Assembly (NCBI RefSeq): GCF_008831285.2
Contig: NC_045148.1
Coordinates: forward strand, 17,849,002-17,913,001
Reading direction: 5' to 3'
Origin: Nymphaea colorata
Taxonomy: Eukaryota; Streptophyta; Magnoliopsida; Nymphaeales; Nymphaeaceae
DNA: 64,000 nucleotides
The notes under the pieces are model-generated. The model had not been told where the DNA came from. It was given only the letters and a program-made list of their open reading frames with translations, and searched no databases. Below are positions 44,200-55,753 of the stretch, piece after piece; the stretch's first letter is position 1; each line of letters starts with the position of its first letter. The translations under genes and the position numbers were made by a program.

Positions 44200-47100
44200 A
44201 TGACCACTTCGAATATTTTTCAATCGCTCATACATGTATTTAATGGTGATAATTATGGATTTTGAAACATAAAAATGAAGACTTTCTTTTTGTCACAAGA
44301 TCTTTAGGATCTAGTTGAGAATGACTATATAGAAAGTGCATAGAGCTCCAAACAAGGAGAAAAGACGATTGAATTAAGAGAGCAATAGAAGAAAGATTCA
44401 AAAGCCTTATTTGTTATTCAACAAACTGTAAGTGAGACTATCTTTCCTTGAATTGTTGGTGCTAATAGTTCAAATGAAGCTTGGACTATTCTTAAACAAG
44501 AATATCATAGTGATAAGAAGGTAATAACAATGAAACTCCAAACTCTCCGTAAAGAGTTTGAGACATTGTTTATGAAAAACAATGAATATGTCCAAGAATT
44601 TTTTTTCAAGAGCTTTCACAATTATAAATGAGATGAAAACCTTTGGAGAGGTTGTTAGTAATCAGAAAATTGTAGAAAAAATATTAAGGAGCTTACCGTT
44701 CAAATTTGATCATGTGGTTATGGCTATAAAAGAGTCTAAGGATTTGACTGCATATTCTGCTAATGAATTATTGGGTTCTTTTTTAGCCCATGAACAAAGA
44801 ATGAATATGTCAACTGAGAAAAGTGTAGAACAAGCATTCCAAGCCTAAGTCAAGTTGGATGACTTTAGCAAAGAGAGAAAGGGAGCAGTTGTATGAAAGA
44901 ATGCATGTCGCGAGCGAGTTAGAGGTAACTACCGAGGATGTGGATGAGGAAGATTTAAGGCAGGAAGAAACAAGTAAGAAGGAGGTACTATTGGGATAAA
45001 GCAAAACAACAAGCTAATGTAGTGAAAGAGAAAATAAAAGATGGTAACTTGTTTTTCACTCATACAGAGTCAAAAGAAAATATTGATCATGTATGATCTT
45101 TAGATAGTGGGTACAGTAATCATATGATAGAAAAGAGAAACTTGTTTCGTAACATTGATGAATCAGTGAAGCAACAAGTTTGACTTGAAGACAACAAAAA
45201 TGTGCAAATTAATGGTAAAGGCACAATTGAGATACCAATTAAATGTGGTACTAAAAGGTTAATACATGATGGTTACTATATAGTTGGATTAGCCTATAAC
45301 TTGCTAAGTATTATACAGTTAGTACAAAAAGGATATTTGATTCCATTTCATGATGATGATGTATATGAAATCAAAAAGAAATTTTCTAACATGCCACCTA
45401 TAGTAGTGCACATGACAAAGAATAAAATATTTCCAATCGAGCTTTCACACTTTGATGCATATGCCTTAGTTGTAGACATTTATAAAGTGTCTAAGTTATG
45501 ACACTTAAGATATGGACACTTGCATTACAATGGACTGAAGTTATTGGGGCAGAAAAAATTAGTTGTTGATTTACTTCGTCTTATCAATAATGAAAATATT
45601 TGTGAAGCATGTGTGTGTGGAAAACAACATCGTCTTCCATTTCCAGTTAGAAAAGCATAGAGAGCAAAAGCTTCTTTAGAATTAATGCATGCTGACATTC
45701 GTAGACCAACAAGAACTCCATATCTGAATAATAGTAGATATTTTCTACTATTTACTGATGATTTTTCTTGCATGAGTTGGGTGTTTTTTCTTGTTGAAAA
45801 ATCTGAAGCCTTTGAAAAATTCAAGGAAAAGTATTTGCAGAAAAAAAATGTGGGCGACCTATAAAAATATTTCTTACTAATAGTGGGGGAGACTTTCTGT
45901 CAAATTATTTTGATAATTTTTGTAAATTACATGATATACATAGATAGTTAACGATAATAAAAACTCCCCAGCAAAATGGAGTTGTTGAAAGAAAAACCGT
46001 ACAGTGGTAGAAATGGCTCGTAGCATGTTGAGTGAGAAGCATCTTTTAAATGAGTTTTTGGCTGAAGCAGTAGCTACAACAATGTATCTTCTCAACATAT
46101 CACCAACCAAAACAGTCTGCAATATGACTCTATATGAAGCATGGTGGGAGAAAAAACCTGATGTAAATAATTTAAAAGTTTTTGGATGCATTGCCTACTC
46201 TTTGGTTGATTCTAGTAGTCGAGACAAAATGGACAAGAAGAGTGATAAATGTATTTTTGTGGGTTATAGTAATAACTCATAAGGTTATAAACTATACAAT
46301 ACAGTAGCAAAGTCTTTAATCATTCGACATGATATAATTTTTTTGAAGAATGGATCATGAGAGTGAAGAATAAGAGAAGATCAACATATTTCATTTGTTG
46401 AATAAACTTCTCACTCACATGCATCATCATCAAATGCTACTCATTCAGAAGAGACCAATTCAGATAATGAAGAAGATGTCGAAATAATTACAGATGGATC
46501 TTCTCCACCAAGAAAGGTACGATCTCTCCGTGACATATATGTTTCTTGTTCATTTGCTTTTATGATAGCTGAACCATCATGTAATGAGGAAGCATGTGGT
46601 AAAAAAGACAGAGAAAAAGCAATGCAAGAAGAGATCAATACAATTAAGAAAAATGACACATGGCAGCTGGTATATTTGCTACAAGGAAATGAACCTATAA
46701 GTGTGAAATGGGTTTACAAATTGAAGTATAATGTCGATGGAGATGTGCAAAAATATATGGCCAGACTAGTCGTCAGAGGTTATGTATAAAAATATGACAT
46801 TGATTATTTTTACAAATTTTTCTCTTGTTGCTCGTTTTGAGACTATTAGACTAGTATTGGCACTAGCAGCTCATTTAAAATGAAAGGTATTTCAATTTGA
46901 TGCCAAGTACGCTTTTTTGAATGGTGCTTTAGAAGAAGATGTATACGTACATCAACCACAGGGCTTTGTCATAAGTGGATAAAAGAAGAAAGTGTATAAG
47001 TTGAAGAAGACCCTTTATGGTCTCAAGCAAGCACCAAGAGCATGGTATGGGAGGCTTGACACATATTTTCACATAAATAGGTTTCGACGTTGTGAGAGTG

Positions 47101-48099
47101 AACCCACATTATACTTGAAAAATGAAGGTATTGATATGCTTGTGGTATGTGTTTATGTATATGACATTATCTACATGAGATCAAGTGATGTGCTTATTCA
47201 AAAATTCAAGGACAGTATGATAAGTGAGTTCGAAATGTCAGATTTGGATTTATTGCATTTCTTTCTTGATCTTCAAGTTGTTCAAACAAATAATAGCATT
47301 TTTATCTCTCAAGAAAAATATGCATTAAACCTACTTAAGAGGTATAAAATATTAGATTGCAAGTCGTGTTCTACTCCAATGAACGCAGGTGAAAAATTGA
47401 CTGTGTGATGGGACTGCTAAAGCCAATGAAACAATGTTTAGAGGTCTAGTTGGTGGCTTGTTATATTTGACTCATACACGACCAAATATTTTATTTGCTG
47501 TCAGCTTGGTATCTAGGTTCATGCACAATTCATCATTACACCATCTGGAAGTAGCAAAACGTGTTCTACGTTACATCCGTGAAACTACTGAATATGGAAT
47601 TTGGTATAAATCAGATGTTTGTTTTAACTTACTTGGTTATACTAATAGTGATTGGGCAGGAGCTGTAGATAATCGAAGGAGCACAAATGGCTATGTTTTA
47701 CACTTGGATCAGGTGTTATATCATTGTGTTCAAAGAAGCAAAGTACGATGGCATTATCATCTTCAGAAGCGGAGTATATTGCTGCATCTACAGCTACTTG
47801 TCAGGCAATTTGGATGCGTCAAGTTTTAGAAGATCTTGGTCAAAGTCAAACTGGAGGAACACCAATCCATTGTGACAAGTCAACTATAGGAATGACAAGA
47901 AATCCGATTTACCATAGGCGAACAAAACATATTGAACTTCGTCATCATTTCATTCATGAGATTGTTGGTAAAGGTCAAATCGTGTGTTGAAATATTGTTC
48001 AACCAATGTGCAAGTTGCGGATGAGTTTACTAAGGCACTTTCATACACAAAATTTGTGAAATTTCGGTCTCACCTTGGTGTTTCAAACTTTGCATTAAG
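44200..48099 (+). pseudogene. Copia-2 gag-pol, disabled
   Basis: Gag starts near 44200 (MTTSNIFQSLIHVFNGDNYG), then a stop replaces the conserved Trp; a copia gag domain continues to 44850 (IVEKILRSLPFKFDHVVMAI). Protease-like DSGYSNHM is near 45105, the pre-integrase region near 45500-45660, and integrase fragments (HADI near 45690; LLNISPTKTVCNMTLYEAWW near 46090). RT begins near 46620 (MQEEINTIKKNDTW). Its catalytic YVDD is YVYD (near 47155), which would abolish polymerisation. RNase H fragments (YTNSDWAG near 47640; SSSEAEYIAAST near 47760) are split by a frameshift near 47720. Most stops I can place are TGG-to-TGA/TAG or CAA-to-TAA changes. Confidence 0.88.
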
Positions 48100-48105
48100 G
48101 GGGAG

Positions 48106-48453
48106 TGATGAAAGTTAATACAAAAAAATTAAAAACGTGTGCATGTCTTTATGAAGAAGGTAAAGGGTTCAACTTTTGGGTTTCCCAAAAGTTCCATCGT
48201 CATGACAAGTGCCCCTTCACCTTGCTTATTTTAAGTTTCAATTTTTTGTTTTTAATGCATATGTCAATAATGGCCATAGTGGAATCACCAAGGGTCATGT
48301 TAATTATGGCTATAGTGGAATCACCAAGAGTCATGTCATTTATTTTTCAGTTTTTTTTACATGTATATATATAGCCCTTTGGGTTTGCCAAACGTGAGTG
48401 AGGAAGGCTTAAGTGTGTTCAAAGATTTCTTGTTGTGTGCTTAATCCTTGCTG
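48106..48453 (+). repeat. Copia-2 3' LTR (approximate right end)
   Basis: Longer than the 5' copy because it has extra sequence with two copies of GCCATAGTGGAATCACCAAG or close variants (48274-48335). The end at 48453 is where similarity to the 5' copy stops. Confidence 0.75.
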
Positions 48454-48842
48454 TCTTGTGTCATGCATTGTGACCACTTGAAGGAACAAGTGGTGAATTA
48501 GTTGTTGTGTTGCTCTTGTGCTATATTCGTGTCATTTACAGGAGCACAAGAAGAAGACGTGCAGGCATGTCATTCATTTAGCTTACAATTAACTATCGGA
48601 GGAGCACCGCTGGCATAGTATGGCGTATTTGATCCTTATCGACAGCTTTTCTTTTCAGAAACCTCTCTTTGATGTAGAAACATAAAACACCAGCTTGTGC
48701 GATATCGTAAAGGTCTTTTCACACGTCGCCTTCTTATTTTGATGCTCCGTTCTGGGAATTTATTGCATTGAAAGTTACATATAGCTGTGCTGGTGCAGGT
48801 TAAAACTGACTCTTTCTCCTTACCAAATTACCATGGTTTTGG
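48454..48842. promoter_or_regulatory. Upstream region of LTP gene 3
   Basis: This lies between the copia-2 end and the LTP TATA box. It is under 400 bp, so the element sits inside the likely promoter reach. No specific operator is recognised. Confidence 0.3.
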
Positions 48843-48850
48843 CTATAAAT
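48843..48850 (+). promoter_or_regulatory. TATA box of LTP gene 3
   Basis: CTATAAAT, 85 bp before the start codon and the same octamer as in LTP gene 2. Confidence 0.65.
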
Positions 48851-48927
48851 TGTGGCTGGACCTCTGCCTCGCCACGCTCCCATCCTTGCATTGACACTTC
48901 CTTTACTTTCCTTGAGTATCAGTGAGG

Positions 48928-49206
48928 ATGGCCGGCGCTAATGTTCTCATCTGCTCCTTCATGATGGTACTACTTTTCGCCAATGTTATGCCTCGCGCAT
49001 ACGGAGATTGCAATGTTGTAGAACTCAGTCCCTGTGCAGGTGCATATGAAGGTGGACCACCAACCTCCGAATGCTGCAGCGTGCTCAAAACTCAGAAGTC
49101 CTGCTACTGTGTTTATGCACGTGATCCTACCTATGGACCGATCATCTACTCCGCCACTGGCAAAAGGATTGCCAATGCATGCGGCATTGCTTTCCCCAGT
49201 TGCTGA
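48928..49206 (+). CDS. Type 2 non-specific lipid transfer protein precursor
   Basis: The first ATG is at 48928, giving 92 residues in one exon. The signal peptide is about residues 1-26 (MAGANVLICSFMMVLLFANV then MPRAYG). The mature part DCNVVELSPC has all eight cysteines (C, C, CC, CYC, C, C), Tyr in the CXC pair, and the ATGKRIANACG and FPSC segments of type 2 LTPs. It should be secreted and bind lipids. The PPTSECC segment is closer to gene 1 (SPTSECC) than to gene 2 (PPSGVCC), so the order of duplications may be 2 versus 1 plus 3. A probable polyadenylation signal AATAAATAAA lies near 49336. Confidence 0.92.
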   Translation: MAGANVLICSFMMVLLFANVMPRAYGDCNVVELSPCAGAYEGGPPTSECCSVLKTQKSCYCVYARDPTYGPIIYSATGKRIANACGIAFPSC

Positions 49207-52200
49207 TCTGCATGAAGTCGATGATGAGCAGGGGAACCAATAAGGCTCGAGTTTTGTTGCCAGGAAGAGAATGCCCCTGTGTCTTAGTATCAGCTTTGTT
49301 TGCTAGCTTCTCTTGTAGCAGTATTTATTGCTTCAATAAATAAAATTAGTTCGTCTCTATGTAATCTGTAATGACATTGGTGGCCTGCTCAGTGAGAGGA
49401 AGCTTAAGCCTGAGACGCTAGAATTTCATGAATGTTAAAGGTTACGGAACCACATGAAAACTACATTATTAACACAAAAGGAAAAGGGTTCGATGCCTCA
49501 TCTGAATCCATAAAATAAAACCGGAAAACTGTGTTTCCTTAGTTCCTAGCAAGTTATTCACAGTGTTTCTGATTGAATGCCCAAACTGTAAAGCTGATCA
49601 CGTTTTGGAGAATTTGACTAATAGGGGGAATACTTTAAAGAATCAAGGAATTTCCCATTGTTGCCGTATCACGGAATTGAACAACTAATTCTTCCAACTT
49701 CTTGTTACTGCAGACGCATACTCCAGAAATTTTCAGGGATGTCTTTTCTCCTGGGCTTCTGCCTTGAGCTACTTAAGCTTTGGACCTACTTGCGAGTGGA
49801 AAAGCATTAAGTGAACCAGTTCTCTGTCCTTGTCGCGAAGAAGATGATTCTATTTTCCAATAATCCATGGCCAGAACTGGTTTTCATTTATAACGCTTAC
49901 GTTGTGTGTAAGTGGAGACCATTTTACTCCATTCTGATGCACCTTTCATTTACCTCTTGCCTTCTGCCTTCTATTGTGGAGATAAATGCTGAAGTACTCA
50001 CTAAGAAACTCATTTTCATTGCTAAGGTTTGAGGAGTTTGTGTGGAAATATTGTGTCTTGTGTAACGAAATTGGCCCTATGCTATTCAATGGCTCGAACA
50101 TCACTCTTGAGAAAGTGTGAACGTGACACTTCATACGCGACGATTTGGGAGCAGTCCTATTGACAGCCAACTACTTGTCACCTAGGTTTCTCACGCTTCT
50201 AAGCACCCAACATAAGATGTGGTTCTCTTGGACTTTCACCGATTATCTTGAGAAGTCCTGCTTTCTGTGGTCTGTTCTTTCAGTTGGTCTGTTCGCATTG
50301 CTACCGTTGCATCACATATGTCATTAATGCTCGAGTTTCTACTTAGACTTCTGATGTTTTCGGGAATAATATGAACATGAAGCTCATGAATTGTGGTCCA
50401 TATTTAACTTCTCAAACTTTCCTGCACCTAGAGAGAAAGCAGGATGTACCTGCTCTTGGACTTTGGCAGCCAGAGGGCAACTCTCTCATAAATGAATCCT
50501 GCCATGGTATCTCATGTGATGGCGACCATAGATTCGTCCTGAAAAGAAAGTATACAGCTTCCATGTGCGTGCATACGTGCCCGAGAGGCAAGATCGGATC
50601 TGAAGGTTTGCTGAACATGTGAAGACAATCTGCAAGATATGGAACCTACAACAATCTTCTAACTTGAATGTATCTTCAAAGAACAGAACACCTTTTCTTG
50701 TTCATATTCTGGGTCAATTTGAAGGAGAGAGCATGATCGGAGCCCCAGGTAGAGCGGCAAGGAAGCTCTTACTTCTACTGCTTCCCCGACTTCAGGAAGG
50801 ACAGCAATAGCTTCAACTAATGCGGAAAGAAAACCACGTTCATAAATTGTGATTGAATCATGAATTTTGGAGGTCGTAAATAACAGTAAGAAAAGACCCA
50901 AAAAAATATCAATACTAATTGTTTTCACAAGTCGGAAGATGATATACCCGCTATAGTTTTATGTGATTTTTCATGAGAAACACACATTACACAATGCATG
51001 CTGAGAACCTGTTTCTCATATTTCAAAACTATTCTTAGATGTGAAAGTAATCAGCTGAATAAGCAAATGAATCTCTTCTTTCGTTACTTCATTTTACCTG
51101 ACTGGAATTTTCATCTGCCTTTTCATAAATGTGTTCTTTTGACTCTGGCAGAGAAACATAAAAGTGCCCTCAAGCATAGGGCACCTTGAGATACAAGGAC
51201 GGCAAGGTGACACATGACCGTGATCCGTTAAAGTGAAGAAATTTATTTCATTAAAGGAAGCCGCCATGTGACAAGCTAGTGATTCTTGACATTTGTGTCA
51301 AGCTTCCTTTTCGAGTCTTGGTTTGATGCGCCTGGTTGTTGTTGGCTTTTCCACGTAAACTAGTTGTTCTGTCTCACAAGTGGGCAATTGAGTTCATTCT
51401 ACAGTTATCTAATCAAGTGTGGCGAGAAATGGGTCTCCAATGCCATTTGTTATTTGTTCAGAAAACTCATTTAGCTGCTTGTTGCAATTTTCACTTATGA
51501 TTGATTGATCTTATTATACAGATGGAGCTGGTTTTTGCTTAACTAGACCAATAAGTACCATGTCCAGAAAGCTCATTTCTATAATACAAACTTATGTTAC
51601 TGTTCTATCTAACTTGGAATCCAACGTTTAACAGCCCGTTATACGTTAGAGCCTTTTCCTACTGTTCTATCTAACTTGGAAAATTTAGAAGAATGATGGT
51701 TTGCTTATCTAGTGAATCATATGGACCAAATGTATGTTTCTTTGCTGAAGTATAATTATATCGCTACGAGGTACAGTTTAAGAAAAACGTTTGGTTATCC
51801 AGCGGATTCACAAGATAACTAGGAGAGTGACTTGTATTATATTTGTTGGTGAAAGATGCGCTCGATTTGGACAATGGTTCTTGTTGTCATGAGATCTCAG
51901 AATCTTTGGCAGATCCATCCCTTTGAAAATAGTAGGGGATGTGAAAATGGTAGGGAATGTACTTGTGAGAATGGGCTTATAAATATAAGACATGGCTTAG
52001 ATGCCGTCCACGTTCCGCGACTTGGTACGCAAGATTTCTATGGTTTAAAATTTTGATTTTTTATATTTCCAAGTACATTTTTTCAACAACTAAGTAGAAG
52101 GATCCGATTCGTTCAATTCAATCCATGCATCGATAGAAGAAAGGCAGTCTAAGATAGTTCCTCCGACCATTTCTTTGGAGGAAATGAAATCAAGGACCTC

Positions 52201-52354
52201 CATCCAGCAGGTTGCGAGTTATGGAGAATTCAATGCAACTGAACTTAGACACCAAAGTGGCTTCACTAGTGAAGATTTACCTCGAGAGGCAATAAATATT
52301 ATTTCCATCCGGTTCATTGATATTCTTGAGTCATAGTCACAAAAGGCATGTTCT
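49207..52354. other. No gene recognised
   Basis: 3' flank of LTP gene 3, then AT-rich sequence with short, unsupported frames only. Confidence 0.5.
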
Positions 52355-52700
52355 TTAAAAAAAAAAAAGATAAATAAAATACCAATTTAAAATAAAAAAA
52401 ACGCCGTTTTTTTTAAAAGTTAAAATAAAAAAACTTGAAAGAACGTGTTTTTTTGCTTTTTTTTTCACGCTTTTTGTGTTTTATCTTTTTTCATTTTGTT
52501 CAATTGTTCACGTTTTTCAATGCCAAGCTTTTTTGCATGTTCTAATTTTTATTTGTTGTGGGTCTATTTATTTGTTTATGTTTGTATTATATTTCTTACT
52601 TATTTTATTTTTTTATTTTTAAAATTTTTTAAAAAGTTACCGTTATTATTATCATTTTTTCTTTTCTTTTTTCAAACTCGCCCTATTATAATAGAGAAAA
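52355..52700 (+). repeat. T-rich dispersed repeat, copy 2
   Basis: Same order of landmarks as the block at 10003-10335 (CTAATTTTTATT, TTACTTATTTTATTTTTTTA, AAATTTTTTAAAAA, AACTCGCCCTATTATAATAG). Confidence 0.6.
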
Positions 52701-53054
52701 ACAATGGAAAAAAAGTCTTTTGTTACTACGCTTTTGACACTGGAAATTGCTAATTGCATGGGACATAAGTTGCAGGTCTTTACAATTTACATCCTTAGTG
52801 TAGTGTGACAACGAGCAACACCGACAAACGACAAACTGTGAAAGAAGCAGCGTAACTCCATTTTTAACTATGGAGGGGCAACAAGATTCCTTCCTCAAGA
52901 AGGGAAGGAAAAGAGTCCATGAGGGTGGAAGGCTCATGCGCGCAGCTTTATCGGAGGAGAATGTTGTTTGTTTAGCAAGAGAAGGTGGAAGTGAGATTTA
53001 TCGAAGGAGAATATGGGTTTGGTTGATGGCAAGCAAGGGAAGGTGGAGACGAGG
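52701..53054. other. No gene recognised
   Basis: A 72-codon plus frame from 52870 (MEGQQDSFLKKGRKRVHEGG ...) has no known domain. Confidence 0.4.
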
Positions 53055-53659
53055 TATTAGTGCCACGATTTCCTCTTCTTTTCTTTAATTATTGAAAACG
53101 TTAATATGGGAAGAAGTTATAAACAGTAAATTAAATGATTGATAATAATAGCTGAAACTGTCAGCTATATCATTAAGGGGGAGGTTATGAAAAGATGGGT
53201 TGCCAAGTATAGACCTGACTGGAAGAAATAACCGAAATTATTCAAGGAAACTAGAGCTGATTGAGGGCAGCTGAGAAGCCTTCCTCAGAAATCTCATATG
53301 GGGGTGGTGCTGGCCATATATTGGCCTTATTTGACCCCATATTGCAACATTTTAGATTCCTAATTGCTGCATCCATAGAGGTTACGGTTCCAGCAACTAG
53401 AAATTAGGGAAAAACGAGAGCTAACCCATGTTTTCCTGTGTTTTGGGGTAAAGATCAAGAGCAAAGAGGTACTGGTTCACGTGCTTTTCGTCCGCGTCTT
53501 GGAGGATCAAAGGAGCAAAGGGACAACGGGTCGAAACGAGGGACTGCACAGTTGGAGTGACAGTCCTGCAAGCCTCGGCTACAGCCTAAAGCAATAAGGT
53601 ATGAGAATATTCTGTTATGAGTGTAGCATGTAGCCCATGTATCTTTGTTACTTGGATAT

Positions 53660-53693
53660 ATATATATATATATATATATAGTAGTAGTAGATC
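53660..53693. repeat. (TA)n-(GTA)n microsatellite in the solo LTR
   Basis: TA run followed by a few GTA units. Confidence 0.85.
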
Positions 53694-53947
53694 TATGTGT
53701 TTACGTGCCTAAATATGAATTGATCTATGAAGTGTCAGGCTGGAGACAATTCCTAGCCCTACGACCATGCTATCTATCCACAAGATTTATAGTAAAGGAA
53801 AATCCAAGGAGACCACGTGCGTGCATGAACACTTGCAGTTACTGACATAAATCATTTAGTTTTCCCCTATGATAAATGAAAATTGTAGTGAGGTAAGGAG
53901 ACGTATCTAAGGCAGCAAGCCTAGGAATGAACTTAAAGTTCTTTTCC

Positions 53948-54545
53948 TTATTTAAGAACCAGCGGCTTCTGGTGACCGGCACTGTCATCTCCGGTGTCGA
54001 AAAATGTCGAGTAAGGGCTCGTTGGATTCGGCTGCTTCTGAAGATTCTTCCTATAAAATTTCATAATTTTTGTAGCAGCCCATGAAAATATATTGATTTT
54101 TGAATGACTGCCTGTCACTGGAGTGCTTTCTGCGATGAAAGATCTGAAACTACGTCGGATTCCGACGACCGGTGCTGTCAGCTTCGGTGTCGGAAAATGT
54201 CGAGTAAGGCTCGTTGGATTCGTCTACTTTTGAAGATTACTCCTGTAACATTTCATAATTTTTGGATAAGCGGTTAAGGAGATAAGAATTTTTGAGCGAC
54301 CGCCTGTCGCTGGAATGCTTCTCTGTGAAACCAGAAACTGAACCAGATTCTGGCGACCGACCCTGTCAACTCCAGTGTCGGAAAATATCTAGTAAGGGAT
54401 CGTTGGATTCGTTTGATTCTGAAGATTCTGCCTGTAAAATTTCATAATTTTTGGAGCAGCCGATGGAAAGATATAAATTTTTGAGTGACTGCCTGTCGCT
54501 GGAGTGCTTTCTGCGACGGTTGAAGAACCAGCGGCAGAACAATTG
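53948..54545 (+). repeat. About 190-bp tandem repeat, three copies, inside the solo LTR
   Basis: The marker word GACCG(G/A) followed by (C/T)..CTGTCA recurs at 53974, 54167 and 54355 (spacings 193 and 188 bp). Each copy contains GTGTCG(G)AAAAT(G/A)T, TCGTTGGATTCG, GAAGATT..TCCTGTAA-like sequence, TTTCATAATTTTTG and GACTGCCTGTC(A/G)CTGG or a variant. The AAGAACCAGCGG word that opens copy 1 recurs at the end of copy 3. The young gypsy LTR does not have this array. Confidence 0.85.
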
Positions 54546-55753
54546 TCTTTTGTGCCTACCCTCATTAAATTCAGCTGGTGGGCAGGTTTGGGGATTTGAT
54601 TGTAAGTCCCTTGGGGTCCCTCCGACCAAATTTCAGAGAATTTCGAGCTGTGGGTGAAGTTTGGTGAATTTTACAAGAGTGGCTACCCAACATTGAGAAT
54701 CCTAAATTTAGGACGGTTGATGGCAGACATAAGAATGGTGGAGATTAACGAATGTATATTGTATATATATATAGAACGACACACATATTGAGAGTGGAGC
54801 CCAAGGTTGGTTTTAATGAGAATTACTAAACTTTTTCTATTAACGGTAAACTCCATATTTGAATGCATAGATGAAACATGACCTATGTTTTATGCAAGCT
54901 TACTGCAGTCGCACACTTCTCCGTCTGCACTGGATGGCCCATAGGGTATTGGGCGATACAAGGGCCCGAGATTTTATTATGCTTTTGGTTGGAGAGCGAG
55001 GCGTCTCCTAATCCCTCAACCCGGGTGCCTAAAGGGGCTGGCCTACCAATTCGGGTAACACCGGTGGTTGGAGCCTACTGCTGCAGCAGCGATCTGTGAT
55101 ATTTCAAGAAACTTCACTTCAGGTTACCTTTGATCAGTTGGATCACCTGGTGAAGATATGTTTTGTGCTACCTATGAATTGTGCCTACTGGTTTTCTGTT
55201 GTTTACTCGGCACGATGACCATGACCATTATTATGATAGATCACCGTTATAATTCTATGAATATTTGGAGGTTATGTACACATCGTTTATCATCAGACAA
55301 AACTCTAAGGTGCATTATGGATTGATGACTTATGGTTGTTGGCCATAGAGTCGTCTTATGAATTTGTTTGACATGCTTATATACTTACTTTGTCGGACCA
55401 TGTTTCACTCATGGTTGGATATTTTTATACTCAGAGGAATTCTGACCCTTTTTCTATCTCTATAAGGAGTTCTTGAGTGATCGTGGCTACAAGATTGATG
55501 TCCTTAGACTTTGTGATGGACTGACATTAGCAATCTGGACACTGCATCGAGTTTGAGATTTGTGGATACTTTAGTTGTATGGTTTAAATGTTTTATGTGG
55601 AGTCAAAGAGAGTGTCTCATATGTTAGATGTTTGATTGGCGTTTGATTTGTTTTTCGTTTTGGTCATTGCTCAAGTTTGTTTGGAGTAAAACTCATGTTG
55701 CTTTCGCTATTATTTAATAAAAAAAAATTGGTGTCAAAACTTGGGCGGTGACA

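Larger units (their letters stand above)
43706..48453 (+). mobile_element. Second Ty1/copia retrotransposon, heavily decayed
   Basis: Related terminal repeats start TGATGAAAGTTAAT at 43706 and 48106. The 3' one follows a purine tract AAGGGGGAG. In between lie gag, protease, integrase, RT and RNase H remnants in copia order with many stops and frameshifts. No clean target duplication or primer-binding site was found, partly because the leader is rearranged (inverted repeats, 43968-44150). It belongs to a different copia lineage from the 20.9-kb element by sequence. Confidence 0.88.
53055..55753 (+). mobile_element. Old solo LTR related to the gypsy LTRs at 34.2/38.4 kb
   Basis: The left end TATTAGTGCCACGATTT aligns with TGTAAGACCCACGATTT, followed by GTTAAT, ATTAAATGATT and CTGTCA in the same order. 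In the right half TAGGGTATTGGGCG, ACAAGGGCCCG, ACTCAGAGGAATTCTGACCC, GGATCACCTGGTGAAGA and GGTGTCAAAA...GGTGACA correspond to the young LTR in order. The middle is replaced by tandem repeats. No matching internal region or second LTR flanks it, and I find no target duplication, so it is a degraded solo LTR of a related subfamily. Confidence 0.75.
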
